From an uncultured Paenibacillus sp. (GTDB lineage Bacteria > Bacillota > Bacilli > Paenibacillales > Paenibacillaceae): a stretch of 42,348 bases of DNA. Below, in pieces: positions 32,396 to 41,385 of this stretch; the stretch's first letter is position 1, and every line of letters begins with the position of its first letter. The notes below the pieces were generated by a model, which saw only the letters and a program-made list of their open reading frames with translations, ran no database searches and had not been told where the DNA came from. Made by a program: the position numbers and the translations under genes. The stretch lies in NCBI GenBank assembly GCA_937895345.1, contig CALAWP010000052.1:1-42348 (forward strand), in the 5' to 3' direction.

Positions 32396-33712
32396 TTACT
32401 TCAACGAGTCCCACGTTTGCTGCATTTGCTTGAGCAGTCCGTCCTTGTCGATATTGCCCGCCGTATAGGCCTGCATCGCGTCGCCGAACTTTTTGCTCGT
32501 CGCTTCGCCGCCCGGGAACTTGAACCAGTTCCAGGTCAGCGTCTTGTCTTCGGCGACGTATTTCATAATGTCGGATGCGAGCGGTCCCGCCACTTCCTCG
32601 TTTACCGGAATCGACTTCAACGACGGAATGAACTTGAATTCTTCGGTAATATACCGTTTGCCCGTATCCGACGTTACCATCCAGTTCAAAAATGCTTTGG
32701 CTTCTTCCTTAACCGGAGAATCCTTGTAGACGACCCAGTTGTTCGGCACGCCGACCTGCAGTTTGTCCGATGCGGCCGCGTCGTCGGTAATCGGCATCGG
32801 CAGGAAACCGATGTTAATATCCGGATTCGTGTTCGAAATTTGCACCTGCGTCCAGTTGCCTTGCTGCGTCATGGCCGCCTTGCCCGTCGCAAAGTCGGTC
32901 ACTTGCGTATTGTAGTCCGTTTGCAGCGGATTTTTGTTGCCATATTTCAGCGTCAAATCGAACAGCTTCACCCAATCTTCAAACACCTGGTTGCCCGGAA
33001 TTTGCTGGCTGCCGTCGTTCAGTCCTTGAATGAACGCATCCGGATCCGGCTGTGCGGAGAACGGCACGTTCGCGAAGTGGTTGCCCAGCACCCACCATTC
33101 GCCGTAGCCGTTAACGAACGGCGTAATGCCCTTGTCCTGCAGCTTCTGGGCGGCCGCTTCCAGCTCGCTCAGCGTCTTCGGAAGCTCTGTAATGCCCGCT
33201 TCGGCGAACAAATCTTTATTGTAAATATAGCCGTAGCCTTCAAGGCCGATCGGCATGCCGTACAGCTTGCCGTCCTTCGTCATGCCGTCCCCCGCGCCTT
33301 GAGCCAGATCGGTCACCCAAGGCTCGCCCGACAGATCCTCCAGATGCTCCAGCCACAGCTCCAGGTCCTCGTTGCCGCCGTTGTTGAAGATGTCCGGACG
33401 GTCGCCGGAATTGAATTTCGCCTTCAGCGCGGCGCCGTAATCGGCTCCGCCGCCTACCGTTTCCACTACGATTTTGACGCCGGTTTCTTTCTCGTATTCC
33501 TGCACGAGCTGATTCAACTGATCGGCGATCTCCACTTTGAACTGAAACATTTTGATCGTCACTTCTTTGTTGCCGCTGCCTCCATTGGCGCCGTTCCCGC
33601 CTCCGTCCGCACCGCCTTCGCTGCCCCCGTTCGAACCGTTCTGACCGCCGCACGCGGCAAGCAAAGCGGCGATAAGCGTGACGACCAGCCATACTAATGA
33701 AGTCTTTTTCAT
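32396..33712 (-). CDS. Carbohydrate ABC transporter substrate-binding lipoprotein
   Basis: 438 residues. A signal peptide ends LIAALLAACGGQN with Cys lipobox, followed by a Gly/Asn/Ser-rich linker (about 24-50). The body has the family-1 solute-binding pattern: EITMK-like VTIKMFQFKVE, NSGDRPDIFNNGGN, GMPIGLEGYGYIYNKDLFAE and GKAAMTQQGNWTQVQI, with TWNWFKFPGGEATSK near the end. The sugar is not evident. It lies 143 bp behind the permease genes, with a hairpin between, the reverse of the usual order. Confidence 0.93.
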   Translation of the reverse strand: MKKTSLVWLVVTLIAALLAACGGQNGSNGGSEGGADGGGNGANGGSGNKEVTIKMFQFKVEIADQLNQLVQEYEKETGVKIVVETVGGGADYGAALKAKFNSGDRPDIFNNGGNEDLELWLEHLEDLSGEPWVTDLAQGAGDGMTKDGKLYGMPIGLEGYGYIYNKDLFAEAGITELPKTLSELEAAAQKLQDKGITPFVNGYGEWWVLGNHFANVPFSAQPDPDAFIQGLNDGSQQIPGNQVFEDWVKLFDLTLKYGNKNPLQTDYNTQVTDFATGKAAMTQQGNWTQVQISNTNPDINIGFLPMPITDDAAASDKLQVGVPNNWVVYKDSPVKEEAKAFLNWMVTSDTGKRYITEEFKFIPSLKSIPVNEEVAGPLASDIMKYVAEDKTLTWNWFKFPGGEATSKKFGDAMQAYTAGNIDKDGLLKQMQQTWDSLK

Positions 33713-33771
33713 CTCTTTCGCAACCTCCCTAATGGAATCATTGTAAAACGAATGTATGATGAACTCCAAAT

Positions 33772-33789
33772 GTTGCCTGGAGCGGCAAC
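33772..33789 (-). other. Intercistronic hairpin between permease and binding-protein genes
   Basis: GTTGCC-tggagc-GGCAAC, perfect 6-bp stem without a T-run, in the 143-bp gap. Such stems may stabilise mRNA ends and allow higher binding-protein expression. Confidence 0.45.
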
Positions 33790-33855
33790 CCAACGCGGCG
33801 GCACTCTTGCCCGCTTCCCTGGAGCAACTTGTCGGGATGACGGGCGAGACCCCGA

Positions 33856-34692
33856 TCAGCCTTTGACGGAACCTGCGGTAATGCCCGCAATAATATGCTT
33901 CTGCAGCGCGAGGAAAAAGATGACGATCGGCAAGATGCCCAGCGTCAAGGCAGCCATCGCCAAATCCCACTGCTTCGTATATTGGCCGAAGAACGAATAC
34001 GTCGACAGCGGAATCGTCCGCAGCTCGGCCTTATGCAGAATCAGGGACGGCAGCAAATAATCGTTCCAGATCCATAACGTATTTAAGATGACGACCGTAA
34101 CCGTAATCGGCTTCAGCAGCGGAAACACGATCCGCCAGAACAACCCGTACCGGCTGCAGCCGTCGACGTATGCGGCTTCCTCGATTTCCAGCGGAATGCT
34201 GCGGATAAATCCGTGGTACAAGAACAGGTTCAGCGATACGCCAAAGCCGAAGTAACAGACGATGAGCCCGTACATGCTGTCCATCAGGCCGGCGCCGTCG
34301 GCGACCCGCACCAGCGGAATCATGATCGACTGGAACGGGATGACCATCGCCGCGACGAACAGCAGAAACAAAATCCGATTGAAGCGCGACGGATACCGAA
34401 GGATGCGGTAAGCAGCCATCGCGCTCAACACGACCAATCCGATATTGCTTAATACCGTAATCCAGAACGAATTCATAAATGCGGCGGGAAAGTCGATAAT
34501 GTCCCAGACGCGGCTGTAGTTGTCGAACGTCCATGCCTTCGGCAGACTGGACGTGCTCGTTTGCAGCTCGGCGAAGCCCTTGAACGAATTGACGATCAGA
34601 AAATAAAACGGGACGAGGAACAACAGTCCGAGCAAAATACCGACGATTTCGAGCGCCAGCTTGCCCGCCGTATATTTTTCCGTTTCCGCCAT
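33856..34692 (-). CDS. Carbohydrate ABC transporter permease, MalG/LacG-like
   Basis: 278 residues with six membrane spans. The EAA loop is EEAAYVDGCSRYGLFWRIVF followed by PLLKP, which docks the ATPase. It forms the inner-membrane pore with the partner permease. Start and stop of the two permease genes overlap by one base (TGATG). Sugar specificity cannot be read. Confidence 0.93.
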   Translation of the reverse strand: MAETEKYTAGKLALEIVGILLGLLFLVPFYFLIVNSFKGFAELQTSTSSLPKAWTFDNYSRVWDIIDFPAAFMNSFWITVLSNIGLVVLSAMAAYRILRYPSRFNRILFLLFVAAMVIPFQSIMIPLVRVADGAGLMDSMYGLIVCYFGFGVSLNLFLYHGFIRSIPLEIEEAAYVDGCSRYGLFWRIVFPLLKPITVTVVILNTLWIWNDYLLPSLILHKAELRTIPLSTYSFFGQYTKQWDLAMAALTLGILPIVIFFLALQKHIIAGITAGSVKG

Positions 34693-35579
34693 CAGGCTTC
34701 GACCTCCTTCCGCTTCGTCAGGCTGACCTGAATGAGGCTGATCAACGCGACGGCTACAAAGAAAATAAGCGATTTGGCCGTTCCCAGGCCGTACTTGTTG
34801 TTGCGGAACGCTTCCTGGTAAATATTAAGCGCCACCGATTCGGTCGAATTGAACGGTCCGCCCTTCGTCAGCGACAAGTTCAGATCGAACATCTTGAACG
34901 CCCACGAGATCGTCAGAAACAAACAGATCGTAAACGCCGGCATAATGAGCGGAATCGTAATGTTTCGGAGCACCTGCCAACGGTTGGCGCCGTCGATGAG
35001 CGCCGCCTCCTGCAAATCCTTCGGCACATTGCCGAGAGCCGCGATATAAATTATCATCACATAACCCGCACCCTGCCATACGGCAACGATGACGATGCCC
35101 CAGAACGCGGTTGGCGCGTCCCCGAGCCAAGGCAGTTCGAAGAACGCCCAGCCCGTCGCCTCGCCGATGGAAGCGAAGCCTTTGACAAAGATAAACTGCC
35201 AAATAAAGCCGAGCAGCAAGCCCCCGATGACGTTCGGCATAAAAAAGACCGTCCGCAGCACGTTGCGCGTCTTCAGCGCCCTTGTCAGCAGCAGCGCCAA
35301 CGCAAAGCCGATCGCGTTCGTGAGCACGATTTGCGCGATAGAGAACCGGGTCGTAAACCAGAACGCATTGCGGAAATCGGTATCCTCCATCAAGATCCGC
35401 TCATAGTTGGCGAAGCCTACAAATTTCATCTCGGAGCTGACGCCGTTCCACTCGGTAAAGGAATAATAAATATTCATCAGGAACGGGAGAATAACAATAA
35501 CGGCAAAAAACAACAGCATAGGACCAACGAATACCCATTGATGCACCATATTGTCCAGCTTGCGTCCACTTTTCTCCAT
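34692..35579 (-). CDS. Carbohydrate ABC transporter permease, MalF/LacF-like
   Basis: 295 residues, six membrane spans: GPMLLFFAVIVILPFLMNIY, FMPNVIGGLLLGFIWQFIFV, and the EAA loop QEAALIDGANRWQVLRNITI followed by PLIMP. The start at 35579 (MEKSGRKLD) has a GGGAG site. First gene of the transport operon, divergent from the sensor kinase. No ATPase gene is present; a shared MsmX-type ATPase elsewhere is likely. Confidence 0.93.
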   Translation of the reverse strand: MEKSGRKLDNMVHQWVFVGPMLLFFAVIVILPFLMNIYYSFTEWNGVSSEMKFVGFANYERILMEDTDFRNAFWFTTRFSIAQIVLTNAIGFALALLLTRALKTRNVLRTVFFMPNVIGGLLLGFIWQFIFVKGFASIGEATGWAFFELPWLGDAPTAFWGIVIVAVWQGAGYVMIIYIAALGNVPKDLQEAALIDGANRWQVLRNITIPLIMPAFTICLFLTISWAFKMFDLNLSLTKGGPFNSTESVALNIYQEAFRNNKYGLGTAKSLIFFVAVALISLIQVSLTKRKEVEA

Positions 35580-35692
35580 GCCGGAGACTCCCTCCCTTGC
35601 TGCCAATCGTTCATACGCCGATGCGTAGCTTCATTCTAGTAGAGTCCGGCCCTTCAACAACACCTCCTCGTTTGCGCATTAGGTGCAATATT

Positions 35693-35720
35693 TTGCGGTC
35701 ATGAAAACGGTTGCTATACA
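35693..35720 (+). promoter_or_regulatory. Candidate sensor-kinase promoter with overlapping cre (CcpA) site
   Basis: TTGCGG, 16 bp, TATACA on the plus strand. Inside it, ATGAAAACGGTTGCT (35701-35715) fits the cre consensus WTGNAANCGNWNNCW at every fixed position. This suggests carbon catabolite control of the divergent transporter/two-component locus. Confidence 0.6.
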
Positions 35721-35781
35721 GGCGGAGGCCGAAAATGGTACATTGAAGCTGAGAGTATAGAGGAAGCCGGAGGAAAAGACG

Positions 35782-37632
35782 ATGGCGATTTCCGGAAGCA
35801 TTCGCAACAAACTGATCTTATCCATGCTCATTGCCGCCCTGCTCCCGTTCGCCGCCTCCTTATTCATTTCGCAGCAGTTTACGCAGGACCGGCTGGAGGA
35901 CAAGGCGGTCAAGGACAACTCCGCCTTGCTTTATCAGGGCAAGTCGAATTTGCTCAATTATTTGCAGTCGCTTCGGTTTATGTCCAACTCGATCTACAAT
36001 AATCCGCAGTTGATGGATATGTTGAACAACCGGGCTAAAGATTATTTTTCCGACAACGAGCTGTACGGCACCGAACAGACGATTCGTTACGCCTTGCAAA
36101 GCATCAATCTGTCCTTTGCCGATGTGCAGCAGGTTTATTTGTACGCCGCCCAGGCGGACCGGTCTTATTTGTACAATACGCGGATGATCGTCGCGGACCA
36201 ATCCGACGAGCCATATCGCCCCCGTATGAGGAGCAGCCGGCAAAGCGAGGTTCATGCTCCGCATTCAATCGGCATGTACGGCAAGAGCTTCCTGCAGACG
36301 GCGAAGCCGACCGTTCTGACGTATCAGCACGCCTTGTACGATTTGTTTCCGAGAACGGAGCTCGGCATCCTGGCCGTCGACTTCAATACGGATACGATTA
36401 ACCGCATCGGAGCGCAGCTGTATACGAGGGGCGAAGAACAGCTGTACATTCTCGACGAGACAAATACCGTCATTTACGCGCCCGATACCGGGTTGACCGG
36501 CACGAGGCTGGAGGAGGCATGGGTCGGCCGGCTGCGGGAAGTGGCCCAGGAAGGACGGCTTAACCATTTTCGCTTAACCGACAGCGGCGACGAAGCCGTC
36601 TATATTTTCGATACCGTTGAACTGGATTATTTGAATTGGACGATCGTCAAGCGAATTCCGGACGCGTTCTTGTACCAAACCGAACGGCAGCTGCTCAAGC
36701 TCAACCTGTTCACCGGACTCGTCTTTATGATCGTCTCGATCACGGTCATCGTCATGATCTCGATCAAGATGACGGCGCCCATTATCCAGTTAATCGGCTA
36801 CATTAACCGTATCAGGCTCGGTCAGATGAACGTCGATATTCGAATGAACCGCAACGACGAGCTGGGCACGCTGGCGCTGCGCTTCAAATCGATGATGCAT
36901 ACGATCAACGAGCTTGTCTTGAAGGAATATAAGCTCGAGGTGGCCAATAAGACGAACGAGCTGAAGGCGCTGCAGGCGCAGGTCAATCCGCATTTTCTAA
37001 ACAATGCGCTGCAGTCGATCGGGGCGCTGGCGCTGCAGCAGGGCAATCGCGACGTCTATAAGTTAATTTCGTTATTGGGCAAAATGATGCGCTACAGCAT
37101 GAACATGGACGAACCGATGGTCATGCTCAAAAGCGAGATGGATTACATTCATTCGTTCCTGAAGCTGCAGCAGCAGCGGTTCGGCAATCAGTTCACGGCC
37201 GATATTGCGTACGAGCCGGAAACGGAGCTGCTGCAAATTCCGAAGATGATCATTCAGCCGATCGTCGAAAATTACTTTAAACACGGCTTCAGAGGAGGGA
37301 ATGCGAACAACCACATTTCCGTTCGCGGCTACCTCCATTCGGAAACGGGCCGGCTCCACGTCGAAGTGACCGACAACGGCTTCGGAATGACAGACGATCA
37401 ATTGGCGGCGCTTCGCCAACGGCTGGAGGAGCCTCCCGCAAGCCGGCAAATGGAAACGGCGGAATCCGATCATATCGGCTTGGCCAACGTCCAGCTGCGC
37501 TTGCTGCTGTATTATTCAAACGATGCCCATATGAGCATTGAGCATGCCCGGCCTCAAGGGCTGACCGTACTTCTCGTCTTGCCGACTTCGCACAGGAAAG
37601 GAGCCGATCGGAATGAAGGTACTCATTATTGA
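35782..37632 (+). CDS. Sensor histidine kinase, YesM type
   Basis: 616 residues. Membrane spans lie near 12-30 and 310-332, enclosing an extracellular Cache-like sensor; HAMP at about 333-385 (MTAPIIQLIGYINRIRLGQM). The phosphoacceptor region is LQAQVNPHFLNNALQSIGAL, with His in NPHF, and the ATPase N box is IIQPIVENYFKHGF with VTDNGFGMTDDQL. This is the family that pairs with AraC-type regulators beside sugar transporters. GGAGGAAAA precedes the ATG. It overlaps the regulator gene by 20 bp. Confidence 0.95.
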   Translation: MAISGSIRNKLILSMLIAALLPFAASLFISQQFTQDRLEDKAVKDNSALLYQGKSNLLNYLQSLRFMSNSIYNNPQLMDMLNNRAKDYFSDNELYGTEQTIRYALQSINLSFADVQQVYLYAAQADRSYLYNTRMIVADQSDEPYRPRMRSSRQSEVHAPHSIGMYGKSFLQTAKPTVLTYQHALYDLFPRTELGILAVDFNTDTINRIGAQLYTRGEEQLYILDETNTVIYAPDTGLTGTRLEEAWVGRLREVAQEGRLNHFRLTDSGDEAVYIFDTVELDYLNWTIVKRIPDAFLYQTERQLLKLNLFTGLVFMIVSITVIVMISIKMTAPIIQLIGYINRIRLGQMNVDIRMNRNDELGTLALRFKSMMHTINELVLKEYKLEVANKTNELKALQAQVNPHFLNNALQSIGALALQQGNRDVYKLISLLGKMMRYSMNMDEPMVMLKSEMDYIHSFLKLQQQRFGNQFTADIAYEPETELLQIPKMIIQPIVENYFKHGFRGGNANNHISVRGYLHSETGRLHVEVTDNGFGMTDDQLAALRQRLEEPPASRQMETAESDHIGLANVQLRLLLYYSNDAHMSIEHARPQGLTVLLVLPTSHRKGADRNEGTHY

Positions 37633-39232
37633 CGACGAACCGCCGGTGAGAGAATCGATTAAGCTGCTTATTCCATGGGACAAATACGGCGTCTTGCAAG
37701 TCCGGGAAGCATGCAACGGCGAGGAAGCGCTTGAAATGATTGAACGGGATAAGCCGCAAATCGTGTTCACGGACATTCGAATGCCCGTGATGGACGGCAT
37801 CGAAGTGCTGAAGAGACTCCGCGAGCGCGGCGAACGGATGAAGGTTATTATCATTAGCGGCTATAACGACTTTGAATATGTCCGAAGCGCGCTTAAATAC
37901 GGAAGCTTCGATTATATCTTGAAGCCGATCGACGAGGAAGAATTGCTGAGCGTCTTCGAAAAGGCGCTGGAGTCCTGGCATTCGGAGGAGCAAACGAGGG
38001 CGGCTTCGCAGCAAATCAGCATGCGGGCCAATGAATATAAGCCCGTCCTTGCCGACAACATGTTTTCGCGGCTGCTGCAGGATCCCGATCAATACCGCGC
38101 CGTCGCCCGAACGCTGCAGGACGAATACAACATCGGGCAGCAAAGCGGCAATTGCCGCGTCGCCGTAATCAGCCTCGCCGTCCTGGACGGCGGGATTCGG
38201 CGCAAATTCGAATCTGCGCTCGACTTGCTCGTCTTTTCCATCACGAATATTTGCAACGAGCTGCTGCAGCCGCATCATGCGGGCATTGCGTTTCATCATG
38301 TGAATGAACGGCAAGAAATCGTCGTCCTGTTGTTCCAAAGAGCCGGCGATCTTCAAGAAGCAGTCCAGCGCATCCAACGCGCCTTGCAGTCCGTATTCCG
38401 GTCCCGATTCTATATCGGCGTTGGCCGAAGCTTTCCGTTTCCGCAAGGGCTGCCCAAATCGTACGGCGAGGCTCGGACCTTGCTTAAACAACGAAACTTG
38501 CTGGAGCCTCATGTATGGGAGCATTATTATGAGGACCGGAAGCCGGGAGGATTGTGCTGCCCGTTGACTGCTTACGAGGACCGGTTGTTTCTGGCGATGA
38601 AAAGGAATGATCGTGACGCGATCCATGGCCTGCTGTCCGAATGGGGATGTGAGGTCAGCGAGTTGTCTTGCATCCGGATATCGGATCTGGAGCTGTGGTG
38701 GCAAGAGTTCGTCCTGCTCGTATCCCGATGGAACGCCGATGCGTCCGCGCTGCCGGCCGGGGACGCGTCTGCCGCAGTCTCTTCCGAGACCGGATTAACA
38801 TTTGAGCTGCCATTGAACGAAAGCGGAGAGCTGTCGATCGAATTGCTTGTTCGCCGCATGTCCGGCCTGCTGTCGGACTTCGCCTCTGCCGCCGATCTTC
38901 CGTCAACCGGCCGCACAATCCACGAAATCGAGCAATATTTGAGGGCCTTTTATTATGAAGACATTAATCTGCAAATGCTGTCCGAACGATTTTATTTAAG
39001 CCCCAGCCATATCTCGCGCACCTTCAAGCAGCAATTCGGAGCGAACTTGTCCGATTATGTGTCGCGCCTGCGCATTGAAAAGGCCAAAATGCTGCTTGCC
39101 GATCCGGACATCAAAATTTCGAGCATCGCCAGCAGCATCGGGTATCAGGACGAAAAATATTTCAGCAAAGCGTTCAAAAGGTTCGTAGGCATGTCTCCCA
39201 AACAATTTCGGAATATGCATACAGCCGATTGA
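37613..39232 (+). CDS. Response regulator, YesN type (REC plus AraC HTH)
   Basis: 539 residues. The receiver domain has acidic pair IIDDEPPVRE, phospho-acceptor Asp54 in VFTDIRMPVMDG, Ser/Thr in IISGYNDFEYV and Lys in ILKPIDEEEL. A middle region of about 300 residues is typical of the group. The C-terminal AraC/XylS domain (about 440-539) has SPSHISRTFKQQFGANLSDY, VSRLRIEKAKMLLADPDIKI and GYQDEKYFSKAFKRFVGMSP. It likely activates the adjacent transporter operon. It converges with yaaO, the stops being 10 bp apart. Confidence 0.95.
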   Translation: MKVLIIDDEPPVRESIKLLIPWDKYGVLQVREACNGEEALEMIERDKPQIVFTDIRMPVMDGIEVLKRLRERGERMKVIIISGYNDFEYVRSALKYGSFDYILKPIDEEELLSVFEKALESWHSEEQTRAASQQISMRANEYKPVLADNMFSRLLQDPDQYRAVARTLQDEYNIGQQSGNCRVAVISLAVLDGGIRRKFESALDLLVFSITNICNELLQPHHAGIAFHHVNERQEIVVLLFQRAGDLQEAVQRIQRALQSVFRSRFYIGVGRSFPFPQGLPKSYGEARTLLKQRNLLEPHVWEHYYEDRKPGGLCCPLTAYEDRLFLAMKRNDRDAIHGLLSEWGCEVSELSCIRISDLELWWQEFVLLVSRWNADASALPAGDASAAVSSETGLTFELPLNESGELSIELLVRRMSGLLSDFASAADLPSTGRTIHEIEQYLRAFYYEDINLQMLSERFYLSPSHISRTFKQQFGANLSDYVSRLRIEKAKMLLADPDIKISSIASSIGYQDEKYFSKAFKRFVGMSPKQFRNMHTAD

Positions 39233-39241
39233 GTAATGATC

Positions 39242-40807
39242 TCAATCCGTCTTATGCTCGGCGGGGACGGATTCATCCCTAAAGACCGCTATCGTGTTCA
39301 TGCGTCCATCCTCCGCGCCTTGAAATTTCGCCCCGGCGGCGGCAAGGCGCTCAATATGGCCAATTATGGCTTTCGTCAGCGTTTCGCCGCGGTAAACGAT
39401 CGGGATGCCGGGCGGATACGGCACGACCATTTCCGCCGCTTGAAGACCTTCGGCATCATGCAGTCCCACCCTTGCCGTCGTTTTGCCCTTCAAGCCGCCC
39501 CTGGCGAACGATACCGGAAGCCCGACCGCCGTCAAAGCTTCCTCTTGCTCTGACTCATACGATAGGGACGCTGCCGTCTGCCGCTCGATTCCTGTTGGCA
39601 GCTCCTTTAAGTGAAGGTCGATGGATAGAAGGGCGTTTTTTAATTTATTCAGTTCATCGTCCGGAGTATAAATGCCCAAGACAAGCACTGCATAACGCGG
39701 ATCCGACATTTCGATCCAGCATCCATGGGCTTCAAGCTCGCGTTGCAGCTTAAAACCCGTTATTTGATCGTCCGTGCTGTATAGAAGGAGCCTGAACGGG
39801 TCGAACTGCACTTCTGCTTCCCGTTCCCCGGCAGAATGTGTCAGTTGTTCCGGTGCGACCGCCCGAATCGTCCCCGGCTCCTGCCCATTGATCCACTGAC
39901 GCACTTCCTTCGCCTTCGCCATGCCGTCCTCCAACAGCTGCAAACCGAACGTTTCCATGATAGCCCGGGATAGATCCAACGACGCGATGATCGGAAACGA
40001 CGGGCTCGAGCTTTGAATGACGGCCAACGATTGAGCCAGCACATTGCGATCGATCCGTCTGCCTTGAACATGGAGCATGGCGCTCATCGTCAGTGCCGGA
40101 AGCGTCTTGTGCGTCGACTGCACCACCGCATCCGCTCCTGCCGCTAGCGCCGATCGGGGCAATTCCGGATGCAGGCTGAAATGGGCGCCATGGGCTTCGT
40201 CCACCAACAGCGGTTTGCCGTAACGATGTACCAGATCTGCGTATCGGTTCAATGGCACGGCCATCCCGTAATAATTCGGATTGGTCAGCAGTACGGCCTT
40301 CGCTTCCGGATACAAGCGAAGCGCCGTATCGATGTGGTCCAACGCAGGCACGGTCGCGAGTCCGGTTGTTTCCTCCCGTTCCGGCGAGACAAAGACGGCC
40401 GACGCTCCGGCGAGCATTAAACCGTTTAATACAGACTTATGTACATTTCGCTGGACGATCAGCAGATCGCCGGGCTCGCATACGGTCAGAATCATAGCCA
40501 GATTGCCGGCCGTGCTTCCGCCTGCCAGCATAAACGTCTGCTCCGCGCCAAAAAAAGCGGCCGCAAGCCGCTGCGCCTCCAATATTGGACCTTCAGGATG
40601 ATGAAGATCGTCCGTCGAAGACAACTCGGTCACATCTAACCGCATCACAGACGCAAATTCGGGTAGTGTCTCTCTCAGTTCCGGATTCATTGCGGCAGCA
40701 TGTCGCAGCACATTGCCGTTATGATGGCCCGGCACATGAAAACTTGCCGGCCGGCTGCGCGCATGCCGGGCCAACGCTTCGTATAAAGGAGCATAAAAAG
40801 GTTTCAT
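39242..40807 (-). CDS. yaaO: Orn/Lys/Arg decarboxylase-like PLP enzyme, YaaO type
   Basis: 521 residues, fold-type I PLP enzyme of the short decarboxylase branch. FHVPGHHNG, LDVTELSSTDDLHHPEGPIL, AGGSTAGNLAMI, LLVDEAHGAHFSLHPELPRS and the PLP-lysine motif VVQSTHKTLPALTMSAMLHV are present, with the C-terminal domain VVPYPPGIPIVYRGE. Substrate (Lys, Orn or Arg) is not determined. A perfect 27-bp inverted repeat lies 42-68 bp ahead of the start. Confidence 0.93.
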   Translation of the reverse strand: MKPFYAPLYEALARHARSRPASFHVPGHHNGNVLRHAAAMNPELRETLPEFASVMRLDVTELSSTDDLHHPEGPILEAQRLAAAFFGAEQTFMLAGGSTAGNLAMILTVCEPGDLLIVQRNVHKSVLNGLMLAGASAVFVSPEREETTGLATVPALDHIDTALRLYPEAKAVLLTNPNYYGMAVPLNRYADLVHRYGKPLLVDEAHGAHFSLHPELPRSALAAGADAVVQSTHKTLPALTMSAMLHVQGRRIDRNVLAQSLAVIQSSSPSFPIIASLDLSRAIMETFGLQLLEDGMAKAKEVRQWINGQEPGTIRAVAPEQLTHSAGEREAEVQFDPFRLLLYSTDDQITGFKLQRELEAHGCWIEMSDPRYAVLVLGIYTPDDELNKLKNALLSIDLHLKELPTGIERQTAASLSYESEQEEALTAVGLPVSFARGGLKGKTTARVGLHDAEGLQAAEMVVPYPPGIPIVYRGETLTKAIIGHIERLAAAGAKFQGAEDGRMNTIAVFRDESVPAEHKTD

Positions 40808-40848
40808 ATCGGACCTACCAGCCTTTCAATGATGAGGAGTCGTTCGAA

Positions 40849-40875
40849 TACAATGAATGCGATACCTTCATTGTA
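40849..40875. promoter_or_regulatory. Inverted repeat upstream of yaaO, operator-like
   Basis: TACAATGAA-tgcgatacc-TTCATTGTA, perfect 9-bp arms. On the minus strand each arm contributes TACAAT or ATTGTA, so it could include the -10 region. Confidence 0.5.
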
Positions 40876-40935
40876 GCGAAACAAGCGGGTGAACGAAACC
40901 CGAAGCCGGGCGAAGGCAGGCTAATGCAGCCCTGA

Positions 40936-40970
40936 CAAATAAAAAACGACTGCCCTTTGCAGAGCAGCCG
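40936..40970 (-). terminator. Rho-independent terminator after gin
   Basis: Minus strand CGGCTGC...GCAGTCG (one G-U pair) followed by TTTTTTATTTG, immediately after the gin stop. Confidence 0.85.
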
Positions 40971-40972
40971 CT

Positions 40973-41164
40973 TCATGCATTTTTCTCCATAAAAATTTGC
41001 TTCATCTGATGGATAAAAAAAGGGTATTTCTCATCCTTCACATCTGTTCTTACCATCTCGAACTCGCATTCCTCGCATATAAAACCGGCTACAATCCGAA
41101 TGCCTTCGCCTTCCGCCTTCCGCTCGCCGCAGATGACGCATTGGTGTATGCGGCCATCGGTCAT
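40973..41164 (-). CDS. csfB: Anti-sigma-G factor Gin (CsfB)
   Basis: 63 residues, as against 64 in Bacillus CsfB. MTDGRIHQCVICGERKAEGE and AGFICEECEFEMVR hold the two CxxC pairs of the zinc site. The C-terminal YPFFIHQMKQIF matches the family. Gin holds sigma-G and sigma-E inactive. The ATG at 41164 has GCGGGG upstream and lies behind a forespore promoter; longer in-frame openings up to 41248 have no ribosome site. Confidence 0.92.
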   Translation of the reverse strand: MTDGRIHQCVICGERKAEGEGIRIVAGFICEECEFEMVRTDVKDEKYPFFIHQMKQIFMEKNA

Positions 41165-41197
41165 CGCAATCCCCGCTTTCCTTGCTTCTTTACCTAT

Positions 41198-41227
41198 CAT
41201 TATGCCATTTATTCTAGCGGAATATAC
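41198..41227 (-). promoter_or_regulatory. Sigma-F/sigma-G promoter of gin
   Basis: Minus strand GTATA, 18 bp, CATAATG (as GGCATAATGA), fitting both the sigma-F and sigma-G consensus. Bacillus csfB is forespore-expressed. Confidence 0.75.
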
Positions 41228-41385
41228 TTGTTTCATAACGGCTTTCAAATATTTATATATCGTATGCGGAACAATAGCCCAGTGTGATTAACCAAATGCG
41301 GAAAATGCGAAATCGACGACTGGAAGTTCCCGGCTGCATGACCGATATATATAAAGAGGAAGCCATTTCGGAGGGATCTGCTGCA

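Noticed and set aside
37289..38704. 471-codon minus-strand frame over the two-component genes
   Set aside because: It is antisense to clearly recognised kinase and regulator domains.
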